From the NCBI GenBank assembly GCA_947253405.1, contig CAMXZF010000002.1, positions 1-43,374 on the forward strand: a DNA stretch of 43,374 bases, read 5' to 3'. Source of the DNA: an uncultured Candidatus Saccharibacteria bacterium. Its GTDB lineage: Bacteria; Patescibacteriota; Saccharimonadia; Saccharimonadales; Saccharimonadaceae. Shown piece after piece: positions 27,901 through 35,487 of this stretch; position 1 is the first letter of the stretch, and every line of letters begins with the position of its first letter. The translations under genes were made by a program, and so were the position numbers. A model generated the notes under the pieces. The model was not told the origin of the DNA. It saw only the letters and a list, made by a program, of their open reading frames with translations, and made no database searches.

Positions 27901-28254
27901 CGCTGGCTTCACGTCAGCACCAGAAAAGAAATACTCGCTATTGTTAGCCATAATATCAGAGCCAAATTTATGAAAAGTCGCTATATTAACCTTGTGAGCA
28001 TCAACCCCAATAATACTACTCAGCCGATTTATCATGTTAGCACTAGCGGCATCAGTAAAGGTTAGGCACAATATATTGTCTGGACTGGCATCAGTTTTTT
28101 CTAATATATTAGCCACTCGCATAGCTAAAAGCTCAGTCTTACCTGTTCCAGGACCTGCAACCACCATTAACGGACCATTAATGTAGTTGACCGCTTCAAG
28201 CTGCTCTTGGTTAAGGTCTTTTAATTTTTGGTTAAATATATTTTTATAGTCCAT
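24946..28254 (-). CDS. UvrD/AddA-like helicase fused to a PD-(D/E)XK nuclease
   Basis: 1102 residues. Superfamily 1A helicase motifs: VVAGPGTGKTELLAMRVANI (Walker A about 32-40), CLTFTDAAS, ILVDEFQDTND, GDDDQAIYRFQGAD, LHRNYRSN, LMTAHKSKGMEFD and LLFVAMTRAKKHLIIT. The C-terminal 250 residues contain a RecB/AddB-type nuclease: AMHHVMQKAH, VKLVGKIDCMEVD (about 960-970) and IKIVDYKTGKAI (about 980-990), the D...DYK catalytic set. It should unwind and resect DNA in recombination repair, as AddAB/RecBCD enzymes do, apparently as one polypeptide. No partner subunit is adjacent. Its AAGGAG ribosome site lies 14 bases after the secreted-protein gene, so it may be co-transcribed with it. Confidence 0.93.
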   Translation of the reverse strand: MDYKNIFNQKLKDLNQEQLEAVNYINGPLMVVAGPGTGKTELLAMRVANILEKTDASPDNILCLTFTDAASANMINRLSSIIGVDAHKVNIATFHKFGSDIMANNSEYFFSGADVKPADNLTTRDIVNSLIAKLDFSSKLRSKRNGEFTHTKDIQKTISDFKRAGISPKEAQLILAQNINFCEAISDCAKAVFSQKVAINMIKSYEDLLNQATSISAKFEQFEFSNQPTLAEIFCSDLRLALSQAKINKKTATITKFKNSWLKAIASDFYQKTLDCVKIYEQYLEEMSKAGLYDFDDMIMKVIEVVENRPSLKSEMQEQYQYILVDEFQDTNDAQMRLLKNLTDYDDQPNLMVVGDDDQAIYRFQGADIGNIQSLKSRLKDIKQINLHRNYRSNDSILKASSVVAKGITNRLLNVDGTDKFITSEGQVANYPVERFEAVTFEHEIEFVVSEIEKRIDAGENPSNIAIISRKHNTLEEIAKYLSAKQIKVNYEKQRNIFRSEIINLVINLVKIVNALSSGNSLAASAILPEIIAHPAFGFSSEDFYSISLKGREYRSDWIKALDGYNQQTNRLLSWLKDLSMQAKTFSATYIIGSIVGLDNCVDAAKDGEAVAFFSDNDADKLNYKSPILSYYFGLEKLNSNSLAYLGFLNDIKTLLTAFDNFKPNQNLKISDLVEFIDKSMELAEPIYSTLVIDDGMGVQLMTAHKSKGMEFDTVFIVNAESNIWGNKARSNVSKIALPANMPYRMSEDKSDDEKRRLLFVAMTRAKKHLIITSHKVGDGGKELIDLEYILHIEKHKLNEPDPARMTDVLESSLFSDLCKPTIKLKSLLSDRLARYRLSATDLNSFTDLVYSGPDKFLLYNLLGVPQGMSVNLIFGSAMHHVMQKAHNTMITTGKLIETSEAIKDFEDNFNDDDLDQATAKAYLDKGTESIKTYFSKMRGHFNANQKSEQSLEANLDGVKLVGKIDCMEVDHKNHTIKIVDYKTGKAINSLSKSSGGWNEKIKAINYRYQLMFYKLLVENSKKYSDYKVVEGSIQFIEPVDGEIIALYLDYDNAEIKVFKKLISSVWRHIMALNIPNVSAYSPDLSGRLEFESYLIGEDTKH

Positions 28255-28268
28255 TATCCGTCTACTCC

Positions 28269-30788
28269 TTAATTAGTCATTACTACTCGCACAGCAGCTG
28301 CCAGTGATTTATCTCCACTAGAAAAAGAATGTGCATATATACCAGTATCGCCTAAATTACGCACCGACCCACCACGCATAAACCAAGAATCTTTTAAGGT
28401 GGCAAATCCCGAATACTCATTACCCCAGCTTTGTTTATCGGTTGTGACTGATTGCACTAGCTTAGTTTCATGTAACGCCATTCCACCACAAGTTTGATAG
28501 GTACAAATATCATTATTAAACAAAGTTGCATCACCGCCTTGGTGTGTAGCGCTCCAACTGGCGCTGACACTAAAGCCATCGCTTTTTTGATATAAATCAA
28601 CATAAGGCCACTTCGCTTGCTGTATCATATAATTATCGCCACTAGTAGAAATTCCGTCATGCTGTGTAACATTTGCTGCTAATAGATCCCAAGATCCACC
28701 AGACATATCATACACCCCGGTCGGGTTGCCAGTAGTAGAGGCTAACTGACCAATCACACCATTATAGCTATGGTTTTTATCTTGCGAGCAAGCCATTGGC
28801 GACTCTTTAGTAAACATATTTAAAGGTGTGCCGTCAGAGTAATTTACTAGACTACCCCTTGCCGCTGGTCCACAGCCAGTGACACCATAATTAACTTGAC
28901 TGCTAATACCAATTTGACTATCGTTATCAGCATCAGAGCCAAAATTTAAAGCAACGTTCGGCTGAACGCCCGAACCGGGCTGACCAGGTAATTTAACGCC
29001 GACACCAAATTCACTAGATGAGAGATAAACTGCCCCACCCCATTCAGAATTTCTCGCCATTCGAGTGGTATAACTCCTTAAATTATGTGAGTTTTGCTTG
29101 AGACCACTAATATATAGACTACCATTACCGCCTGTATTATTTGGATCTGCATGGCCAATTGACTTTGCAATATCATAATAATTGCCAAAAGGCTCCGCGG
29201 TATTTGCCCGCTGATTAGGCTTAATGGTCGGCTCTATTCTAGTGCCAGTTGTTTCAAATTTACCTAGCCAATAACCAGATAGCTGCTTATCACCAAAGCT
29301 AAAGCCTGGATGAGTGGACCACGTACTACTAGCATCATAATAATCTCGACTAATATTGCACCCATTACGATAATCTTGACTATTTAGGCCTGCAAAATTA
29401 ACTGCACTACAAGTTTCGTGCGGTATTTTACTATGGTATTTAGTCTTTTCAAACATAATGTCAAAATTTTCTGCTAGTGAAGGTTTATCTATTGCTGAAT
29501 ATCTTTTTACTTCATAAGCATAGCGCGGTATATAAGTATAAAAACCTAAAATATCATCGTTCTTTAAATCATAGCTACTAATTTTACCCGTCATATAATC
29601 GTGTGCTTTTACTAAAGCACTATCTTTCAGAGTAACCGCATTAGCCCATCTTTTATTATTGTAATCATACCAATAGCCAATCTTGTTGGGATTTTCTTTA
29701 TTGGCATTATCAACTAATTGCCAATTAGCCGAACCGTCCATATTATTCCCAGCGTACCTTACAGGAAATAAGTTGTCATCTAACGTGACCTCACAGGCAT
29801 TGTCTGGATTGCCAGACTGGCATAAATTAGAATTTAAATACGTAAATTCCGCAGAAGCTTTGCCACCTTGCGTAATAACATGAATCTGATGCCTTGAAGG
29901 ATCAAAATACTTGGGCACATTACAAGCTATTTCTTTATCAGAATTAATCACCAAATTTTGACAGGCTTCAGCTGGTTGAAACTGACCATCGTCGTTGCTA
30001 TCAATATAAACCCTATAAGTACTTTTTAGATCAGTACCTCTAATCGTAATTTTATCGTCATGTTCCACAAAGATTTCATTGGGGTCAACTTTTTCAATCG
30101 TTGGCGGACTGGGTAAATCGGCAACTAAACTATAGTTAATAGTGGTTCTATATGTATCTGGAGCTAAACTACTACTTACATTAGCTCCAAACCAAATGGT
30201 GCTAGTAATGCCACTAGCGGGCGTTGGCTGATTAGACTTGTTTATACTATAACCATTAGCTAGCTTTGCGCTTGATTCCACTAGTGGAATCTTAGCCCAC
30301 TTGCTACTAGCGCTAGGTTTTTGTCTGTAGCTACGATCAAACTTATCCTTGCCGGCAATGGCAAACCCCCAGCTATTCTTAGCTAGTGGCTGCGGATTAT
30401 CGATATCAGCGCTAGTTGACGCTATAAACGACTGATTATTGTTCGAACTTGCTCTTAATTTAGAATTATCACTGCTACCTATAATGGCAAACGTCAAGTT
30501 GTAGCCATTTTGCACGTTAGTAATAACCTTGGCATTTGTCTTGGTGGCAAAATAATTATTGTCGCTACTATCTAACTCAGGCTGAAGACTAGCGGTATTT
30601 TTATCGATTTCTAAAGATATGAATCCTGGACCGCTAGGCAGTAAGGGTTGATCGGCCTTGGCTTGACCGCTAAATCCACCCGTTAAACTAAGCACTAATA
30701 AGCTCAAAAAAGCAAGTAAAGAAAGTGACTTAAATTTACCAGACAACTGAGTTTGGCTGTTCAAGCTGATTTTTTCAAAAACGCTCAT
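28269..30788 (-). CDS. Secreted modular protein: signal peptide, shared N-terminal module, IPT/TIG-like and FGE/C-type-lectin-like domains
   Basis: 839 residues. A signal peptide ends near GGFSGQAKA-DQP (residue about 46). The N-terminal beta module (to about 225) contains SWGFAIAGKDKFD and STIWFGANVSSSLAPDTY, matching a module in the RCC1 protein at the other end of the window. An IPT/TIG-like domain follows (IEKVDPNEIFVEHDDKITIR, RVYIDSNDDGQFQPAEACQ). The C-terminal 500 residues resemble formylglycine-generating-enzyme/C-type-lectin-fold proteins: RMARNSEWGGAVYLSSSEFG, TTGNPTGVYDMSGGSWD and the end WFMRGGSVRNLGDTGIYAHS. It is probably a surface-binding or adhesion protein. There is no C-terminal anchor. 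A G5 run (TTGGGGGATAG) serves as the ribosome site. Confidence 0.8.
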   Translation of the reverse strand: MSVFEKISLNSQTQLSGKFKSLSLLAFLSLLVLSLTGGFSGQAKADQPLLPSGPGFISLEIDKNTASLQPELDSSDNNYFATKTNAKVITNVQNGYNLTFAIIGSSDNSKLRASSNNNQSFIASTSADIDNPQPLAKNSWGFAIAGKDKFDRSYRQKPSASSKWAKIPLVESSAKLANGYSINKSNQPTPASGITSTIWFGANVSSSLAPDTYRTTINYSLVADLPSPPTIEKVDPNEIFVEHDDKITIRGTDLKSTYRVYIDSNDDGQFQPAEACQNLVINSDKEIACNVPKYFDPSRHQIHVITQGGKASAEFTYLNSNLCQSGNPDNACEVTLDDNLFPVRYAGNNMDGSANWQLVDNANKENPNKIGYWYDYNNKRWANAVTLKDSALVKAHDYMTGKISSYDLKNDDILGFYTYIPRYAYEVKRYSAIDKPSLAENFDIMFEKTKYHSKIPHETCSAVNFAGLNSQDYRNGCNISRDYYDASSTWSTHPGFSFGDKQLSGYWLGKFETTGTRIEPTIKPNQRANTAEPFGNYYDIAKSIGHADPNNTGGNGSLYISGLKQNSHNLRSYTTRMARNSEWGGAVYLSSSEFGVGVKLPGQPGSGVQPNVALNFGSDADNDSQIGISSQVNYGVTGCGPAARGSLVNYSDGTPLNMFTKESPMACSQDKNHSYNGVIGQLASTTGNPTGVYDMSGGSWDLLAANVTQHDGISTSGDNYMIQQAKWPYVDLYQKSDGFSVSASWSATHQGGDATLFNNDICTYQTCGGMALHETKLVQSVTTDKQSWGNEYSGFATLKDSWFMRGGSVRNLGDTGIYAHSFSSGDKSLAAAVRVVMTN

Positions 30789-30850
30789 CTATCCCCCAAT
30801 ATTTTAGGTATTTAAATTAAACAGTTTTTTACTCTCGCTTGCACACCTAT

Positions 30851-30891
30851 TGAAATAGCGCCAAAATAAACGCTCCTTCGCTATTATAGCA
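30851..30891 (-). promoter_or_regulatory. Promoter and leader hairpin of the FGE/lectin-like secreted protein gene
   Basis: TGcTATAAT occupies 30883-30891 on the minus strand. Right after it, AATAGCG and CGCTATT form a 7-bp stem with a long loop containing AAGGAG, within a leader of about 85 bases. The hairpin may be regulatory or may protect the 5' end. Confidence 0.5.
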
Positions 30892-30916
30892 AAAATTAAG
30901 CTTTATGATTAATTTA

Positions 30917-31543
30917 TTAAATTAATTTACGACCGCTAAGGGCATGACTTAGCGTAATTTTATCGGCATACTCTAAATCAACGCCAATGGGTAGACCTCT
31001 AGCCAAACGACTAACCCTTAAGTTTTCTAAATTATAATCCGTTAATTGTTTTTGTATATAAAGCGCTGTCGACTCACCCTCGACGCTAGCGTTAGTTGCC
31101 AGAATAACCTCTTTAACGCCATCTTTTTGAATGCGGCTAATTAACTCTGGAATATGTAAATCTTCTGGGCCGATACCGTCGATTGGCGAGATCACTCCAC
31201 CCAAAACATGATAAGTGCCTTTAAATTGGCCTGTGTTTTCTAGGGCAATTACATCAAAAGGATCTTCTACAATTGCTACGATTGATTTGTCTCTATCTGA
31301 GTTATCGTAAAGCGGTGACACTTCACTAGACTGATCAATCAACGCAAATGTTGCTGGACATAGTTTAACCCCTGATTTAATTTTAGATAAGCTACTAGCA
31401 AGCTTCTGATTATTCTTGTCACTCCCCTTTAAGCATGCATAGGCGTAGCGCTCTGCAGTTTTTTGTCCAACCCCAGGTAAAGTATTGAATGCGTCAATTA
31501 AGTCAACTAAAGCTTGTGGCAAAAAATTTTTATTTGATTGCAT
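30917..31543 (-). CDS. recR: Recombination protein RecR with degenerate zinc finger
   Basis: 208 residues. RecR with RecF/RecO loads RecA at gaps. The N-terminal helix-hairpin-helix is present (FNTLPGVGQKTAERYAY), the Toprim domain has IVAIVEDPFDVIALENTGQF and HVLGGVISPIDGIGPEDL, and the C-terminal VSRLARGLPIGVDLEYAD is normal. The zinc finger is not: family members have CxxC...CxxC, but here the segment reads KLCPATFALIDQSSEVSPLY and keeps one cysteine (C62). It is followed by RDKS, so alignment around it is secure. It follows ybaB, the usual neighbour, by 57 bases. No Shine-Dalgarno is evident. Confidence 0.94.
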   Translation of the reverse strand: MQSNKNFLPQALVDLIDAFNTLPGVGQKTAERYAYACLKGSDKNNQKLASSLSKIKSGVKLCPATFALIDQSSEVSPLYDNSDRDKSIVAIVEDPFDVIALENTGQFKGTYHVLGGVISPIDGIGPEDLHIPELISRIQKDGVKEVILATNASVEGESTALYIQKQLTDYNLENLRVSRLARGLPIGVDLEYADKITLSHALSGRKLI

Positions 31544-31600
31544 TATGATTACGAATTAACACTTATGACTAATACTAAAGCTAATGATTATGAATTTTTG

Positions 31601-31897
31601 CTAAAGACCCAAGTTGCCCAAGCCACCCATTAGTGGCTTCATTTTTTCTGCAGCTACTTCTTGGGCTGCTTTTAGTCCATCGCGGATGGCGGCTTTAATC
31701 CAGCCCTCTAATTCTTCTTTATTATCTAAGTCAATCAAATCAGGGTTAACCTTTACGTCAACCACCTTAAGTTCGCCGTTAAACTGAATCACTACAGCGC
31801 CGTCACCAGCCTCAACCTCAACTAATTCATTTGAAAGCTCTTTTTGCGCTTTTTTTAATTTTTGCACCATTTGCATCTGCTCTTTAAATCCAGCCAT
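31601..31897 (-). CDS. ybaB: YbaB/EbfC family nucleoid-associated protein
   Basis: 98 residues, typical. YbaB proteins are small DNA-binding dimers usually encoded with recR. Family features are the N-terminal helix MVQKLKKAQKEL, the VVIQFNGELKVVDVKVNPDL strand region and the C-terminal AAQEVAAEKMKPLMGGLG. Strong AAGGAGG ribosome site. Its TGcTATAAT promoter is interlocked with that of the divergent glycosyltransferase gene. Confidence 0.95.
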   Translation of the reverse strand: MAGFKEQMQMVQKLKKAQKELSNELVEVEAGDGAVVIQFNGELKVVDVKVNPDLIDLDNKEELEGWIKAAIRDGLKAAQEVAAEKMKPLMGGLGNLGL

Positions 31898-31943
31898 ATA
31901 AATAACCCTCCTTATATTACCGACGTAAAATTAGCCTCACGAT

Positions 31944-31971
31944 TTGAAACATTATAGCATAATGTTAAAAT
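31944..31971. promoter_or_regulatory. Interlocked divergent promoters: ybaB-recR (minus) and GT39-like gene (plus)
   Basis: Minus: TGcTATAAT at 31951-31959. Plus: TGtTAAAAT at 31963-31971, with TTGAAA at 31944-31949 (16-base spacer). The two -10 boxes are 9 bases apart, so polymerase on one should block the other. The plus-strand box ends 9 bases before its ATG, with no Shine-Dalgarno. Confidence 0.6.
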
Positions 31972-31980
31972 AGACTAGAA

Positions 31981-33501
31981 ATGAAACAAAAAAACACTGC
32001 GGTTAATAGCTTTATCTACCGCTGGCGCTATCCAATATCATTGCTTGCTATAGTTTTTTTAACTTTTTTCTTTAGTATTTATCGCCTAAACAATATCCCC
32101 AATGGTATATCTACGGGTGAAATTCAATCAACTACTAATAGTCTAAGCGTAGCTAATATTCCCTATAAAATATTAAATGGCGACTTTTCTGGCATTGTAG
32201 CTTGGCCATGGCACTTACTGCAAATGGCCAGCATTACTTTATTTGGTGTGTCAAACTTTAGCATTCGCTTGCCGGCTTCTATCTTAGCTTTTTTCCTAAT
32301 CTTTACAGTTATAGCTCTATTTAAAAAACTCTTTAGAGCCAATATCGCTATGCTTGGAGGCTTTATCTTAGTTAGCTCAAGCGCCTTTATTAGCCTTAGC
32401 CGAAGCGGCACAGCAGAAATTGCCACCCTCTTTTTTATTTTCCTTAGCTTGTTGCTAGGTAAAAGCTTGATTGATACTGGTCATAAAAAGTCTAGAAAGA
32501 AGCTGGCGCTTTCTTTTGGCTTAATAATCAGCCTAGCTTGTCTCGCCTATATGCCAGCCGGATTGACGCTTATCGCCCCCCTAAGCATTCTCTACGTAGT
32601 CCATCCGCACAGTAGAATGTCATTCTATCGTAAGAAATTACTCTTTTTGTTTTCCTCTATACTAGCTGCCATATTAACTGCACCCATACTATACACTTTC
32701 TTTAGTTCAATATGGGATAGCTCTAATAGAATAATAGTTCTTAAGTTGCTCGGCGTAGAAAACTTAATGTCAGCCTTAAAAAATATCAATCCTATAAATA
32801 TACTGGCCGCTATCTTTAATGATAATAGTATCTTATTAGGCAATTTAGTCGGTCCAATCGTCAGCCTAGTCGGACTTTTGTTGGCAATTATTGGTATATG
32901 GCGTTTACTAATAGCTAAATCATCTATTCGTACACAATTTGTTGTTGTTATTGGTTTTATAAGCCTAATGCTGGGTATAATTAACCCCTATATGGCATTT
33001 CTGCTTTTTGTGCCGCTTTTATTTGCTCAAATTACTGGCTTAACCTTTATGATAAATAGCTGGTACAATATGTTCCCACGAAACCCCTATGCCAGAGTGT
33101 TCGCCCTACTACCGCTCGGTGTAATACTATTCTCTTTAACTATATTTGAAAGCCAGCGTTATTTTCAAGCTGTTAACTATAGCCCTAAAATTGCCTACCA
33201 ATATAGCCGAGAACTTGAAGCCGTACAGAACTACCTAAAAAGCCAGCCTAAGAATAGCTTCACTCTAATTGTTAATTCTAAAGATAAGCTGCTGTATCAA
33301 CACCTAAATATGAGAAACTTATCAGTCACAGACAAAAAGATACATCAAATTAACTTAGATAACAAAAATAAGCCTAACCGCATCATTATTACTGGATCAG
33401 CTGCCGCTAAAAACGAAACGCCCAAAGGCTATCAAATGGAGCGCATTGTAGCTGACTGGAAGAATAAAAACAACGTACTTATAAGAGTCTACAAAAAATA
33501 A
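31981..33501 (+). CDS. GT39/ArnT-like polytopic membrane glycosyltransferase
   Basis: 506 residues with about eleven hydrophobic segments and a C-terminal soluble region of about 100 residues. The arrangement, the first periplasmic loop YRLNNIPNGISTGEIQSTTN and the GVSNFSIRLPASILAF segment are typical of the PMT/GT39/ArnT (GT-C fold) glycosyltransferases, which use polyprenyl-linked sugars. The usual acidic pair in the first loop appears only as a single glutamate (TGE). The acceptor is unknown; in an epibiont with secreted proteins, protein or glycan modification at the surface is plausible. Probably translated from a leaderless mRNA. Confidence 0.7.
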   Translation: MKQKNTAVNSFIYRWRYPISLLAIVFLTFFFSIYRLNNIPNGISTGEIQSTTNSLSVANIPYKILNGDFSGIVAWPWHLLQMASITLFGVSNFSIRLPASILAFFLIFTVIALFKKLFRANIAMLGGFILVSSSAFISLSRSGTAEIATLFFIFLSLLLGKSLIDTGHKKSRKKLALSFGLIISLACLAYMPAGLTLIAPLSILYVVHPHSRMSFYRKKLLFLFSSILAAILTAPILYTFFSSIWDSSNRIIVLKLLGVENLMSALKNINPINILAAIFNDNSILLGNLVGPIVSLVGLLLAIIGIWRLLIAKSSIRTQFVVVIGFISLMLGIINPYMAFLLFVPLLFAQITGLTFMINSWYNMFPRNPYARVFALLPLGVILFSLTIFESQRYFQAVNYSPKIAYQYSRELEAVQNYLKSQPKNSFTLIVNSKDKLLYQHLNMRNLSVTDKKIHQINLDNKNKPNRIIITGSAAAKNETPKGYQMERIVADWKNKNNVLIRVYKK

Positions 33502-33537
33502 GCGCTCACTATTATCTATCTAGTGGCGCTTATTTTG
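33500..33537. terminator. Bidirectional terminator between GT39-like gene and rpsP
   Basis: AAGCGC-t-CACTA pairs with TAGTG-GCGCTT across a 9-base loop. It is flanked by TATTTTG on the plus side and ATTTTTTG on the minus side, so it can serve both convergent genes. Confidence 0.8.
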
Positions 33538-33554
33538 ATTCACCTTATCTTATT

Positions 33555-33929
33555 TTATTTTTCTTCTGCACTAGTATCGGCCGACTCTTCGCTAGGTTGC
33601 TTTACCTCTTCTTTGGGCTGATTCTTCCTTAGCTTTTCAGGGTTACGGACAGATCGCTTTTTATCCTTGTTAGCTAATTTAACCCAAGATGGCAATTTAA
33701 CTTTAGCATCACTGAGTAAACGGGCAACACGTGTACTTGGTTGAGCGCCGTTAGCTAAATACTTCTCTACTAACGATTTATCAAATTCTACTTCTTTGCT
33801 GTGTGGGTTAAACGAACCTACGTAATCAACTACTTTTCCACTACTAGGATGTCGACGTGAATCCTGAACAACAATTCTATACATAGCGTAATGAGTTCTA
33901 CCGGCTCGTTGTAAACGAATTACAAGCAT
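33555..33929 (-). CDS. rpsP: 30S ribosomal protein bS16
   Basis: 124 residues. The conserved S16 domain fills the first 80 (MLVIRLQRAGRTHYAMYRIV, DYVGSFNPHSKE, NGAQPSTRVARLL); a charged low-complexity C-terminal tail of Lys, Glu, Ser and Pro extends it beyond the common 80-90 residue length. Good AAAAGGAG ribosome site. Monocistronic, with a TTGATT-N17-TACAAT promoter overlapping the end of rnc. Confidence 0.97.
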   Translation of the reverse strand: MLVIRLQRAGRTHYAMYRIVVQDSRRHPSSGKVVDYVGSFNPHSKEVEFDKSLVEKYLANGAQPSTRVARLLSDAKVKLPSWVKLANKDKKRSVRNPEKLRKNQPKEEVKQPSEESADTSAEEK

Positions 33930-33977
33930 TTATCTCCTTTTATAAAAAATTAAAGTATGTAATGACGGTTAGTCGCA

Positions 33978-34006
33978 ATTGTAGCAAACATAACCCCATA
34001 AATCAA
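33978..34006 (-). promoter_or_regulatory. Promoter of rpsP
   Basis: TTGATT (34001-34006), 17-base spacer, TACAAT (33978-33983) with TG one base upstream of the -10. Confidence 0.75.
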
Positions 34007-34022
34007 GAAGCTAAAACTATTA

Positions 34023-34820
34023 TCAGCTAAAGGAAACATATGTATTGATAGCTTCTTGGGCAGCTTTTTGCTGTGCCCGAACCTTACTGCCAGCAATCCC
34101 TTGCCCTTTCATTTGACCATTAACAAAAACTCCTATAGTGAATGTCTTGTCATGATCGGGACCGAACTCATCTAAGAGACGATATTCTGGCATTGTATTA
34201 TCAAAACGCTGAACCAATTCTTGCAAATAAGATTTCGGATCACGCCAAGCTCCACTTTTTAATATCTCATCTATGTGACAAAGAATATTATTATGGATAA
34301 AACTACTCACTACCGACATTCCTTGATCTAGATAGATCGCACCAGTTAAAGCCTCGAAAGCATTGGCCACAATATGTAGCTTAGCCTGCTCTGTACCCTG
34401 TCTTTCACCGTTAGACATAAGTATCAATGATTCATAGCCTAAATTATTGCCAGCGTCCCGAATTGACTCTGTTCGCACTAAAGCTGAACGCCAAGAAGTT
34501 AATATACCCTCAGGCATTTCGTAATTTTTAAATAAAAACTCCGTTGTAACTAATTCTAAAACAGCATCACCCAAAAACTCTAGCCTCTCATTATGTGCTC
34601 TAGTAGTTTTACGATGCTCATTAAGATAACTACGATGAGTAAATGCAGTTACCAACAAAGATGGATTGTTAAAGCGAAAACCTAGTGTCTGCTCTGCCCA
34701 GGCCTGATAAGGGTTGGTGTCAATATACTTGACTTCGGGAACTAGCGGATCATTAGCTGATCGCTTCTTAAAGCTTTGTCTGACTGCTCTTTTTTGCCTT
34801 GGGTTCTTCATTTGTGACAA
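34023..34820 (-). CDS. rnc: Ribonuclease III
   Basis: 265 residues. It cleaves double-stranded RNA, including rRNA precursors. The RNase III signature NERLEFLGDAVLELV (about 80-94) is intact, a later VANAFEALTGAIYLD carries the second acidic pair, and a double-stranded-RNA-binding domain ends the protein (DPKSYLQELVQRF, GQGIAGSKVRAQQKAAQEAI). The 30-residue N-terminal basic extension is longer than usual. It is 1 base after the NUDIX gene, in an operon with nusB, which also functions in rRNA synthesis. Confidence 0.97.
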   Translation of the reverse strand: MSQMKNPRQKRAVRQSFKKRSANDPLVPEVKYIDTNPYQAWAEQTLGFRFNNPSLLVTAFTHRSYLNEHRKTTRAHNERLEFLGDAVLELVTTEFLFKNYEMPEGILTSWRSALVRTESIRDAGNNLGYESLILMSNGERQGTEQAKLHIVANAFEALTGAIYLDQGMSVVSSFIHNNILCHIDEILKSGAWRDPKSYLQELVQRFDNTMPEYRLLDEFGPDHDKTFTIGVFVNGQMKGQGIAGSKVRAQQKAAQEAINTYVSFS

Positions 34821-34821
34821 T

Positions 34822-35487
34822 TTATTTTACCTCACCCTTTTCCTTTAATCTCTTATATCCTAAACGCATTAATTTAGCTATATCTTTGTAGGCAACAATG
34901 CTCACCGCCTCTTTATATTTAAACCATTTAATGCCATTCATCCAATCTTCTTTTTGGATATCATTGGTGTCGCCTAAGGCTTTGAATAAATAAATTTGCG
35001 TGCTCATCAGCACTAAAACATTCTCGCGACGATAGCGAAAATGGATTTTACCTAACCAGCAAATTGCATCTAGATGGTGTACGCCTGCTTCTTCACCAAT
35101 TTCTCGAATAGCTGTTTCTCTGGCGGTTTCACCTGGCTCTATGTGACCTTTCGGTATAGTCCATCGATCAAAATGATCCGCTACCAGTAAGATCTCTAAA
35201 TCACCCTCATTAATACGATAAATTACGCCTCCGGCTGTAGCTTCGCGCGATATTTCGGATATATCAAATCGACGACGCTTCTTTTTTTCTATAGCTACTT
35301 TTATCTTAGCATTATTGCTGCCGCGAAACTCATTGACATTGGCTGCGTTTTTTGCCTTTTTTGTAACTTTGTCTTTATCTGAACGCTCACCAATATTGGC
35401 TAAATTTTTCTTGGACGACTTAGTTTTGGCTTGATGCTGAAGAAGTCTCTTCTTTAGAAACTTGTTGCGATTGCTCAGCCTGCTCAT
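34822..35487 (-). CDS. NUDIX hydrolase with basic N-terminal extension
   Basis: 221 residues. The Nudix box GHIEPGETARETAIREIGEE continuing AGV (114-136) is perfect (GX5EX7REUXEEXGU). The domain resembles those acting on diadenosine polyphosphates or damaged nucleotides (GGVIYR, DRWTIPKGHI). The first 75 residues are lysine-rich and probably disordered or RNA-binding. The ATG at 35487 gives a 68-base overlap with the end of nusB, where both frames encode low-complexity residues. I see no later ATG before the domain, though a non-ATG start is possible. It lies between nusB and rnc, suggesting an RNA-related role. Confidence 0.88.
   Translation of the reverse strand: MSRLSNRNKFLKKRLLQHQAKTKSSKKNLANIGERSDKDKVTKKAKNAANVNEFRGSNNAKIKVAIEKKKRRRFDISEISREATAGGVIYRINEGDLEILLVADHFDRWTIPKGHIEPGETARETAIREIGEEAGVHHLDAICWLGKIHFRYRRENVLVLMSTQIYLFKALGDTNDIQKEDWMNGIKWFKYKEAVSIVAYKDIAKLMRLGYKRLKEKGEVK

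Noticed and set aside
28269..30788. C-type-lectin-like C-terminus as target of a diversity-generating retroelement
   Set aside because: No reverse transcriptase gene and no near-identical template repeat of the 3' end are in the window, and the C-terminal residues do not show the Asn-rich pattern of adenine-mutagenised targets.
30851..30888. Five-codon leader peptide (TTG to TAG) behind AAGGAG in the leader of the FGE/lectin-like gene
   Set aside because: Such a short frame with a TTG start is expected by chance, and there is no attenuation-type structure tied to it. I kept only the hairpin as an observation.
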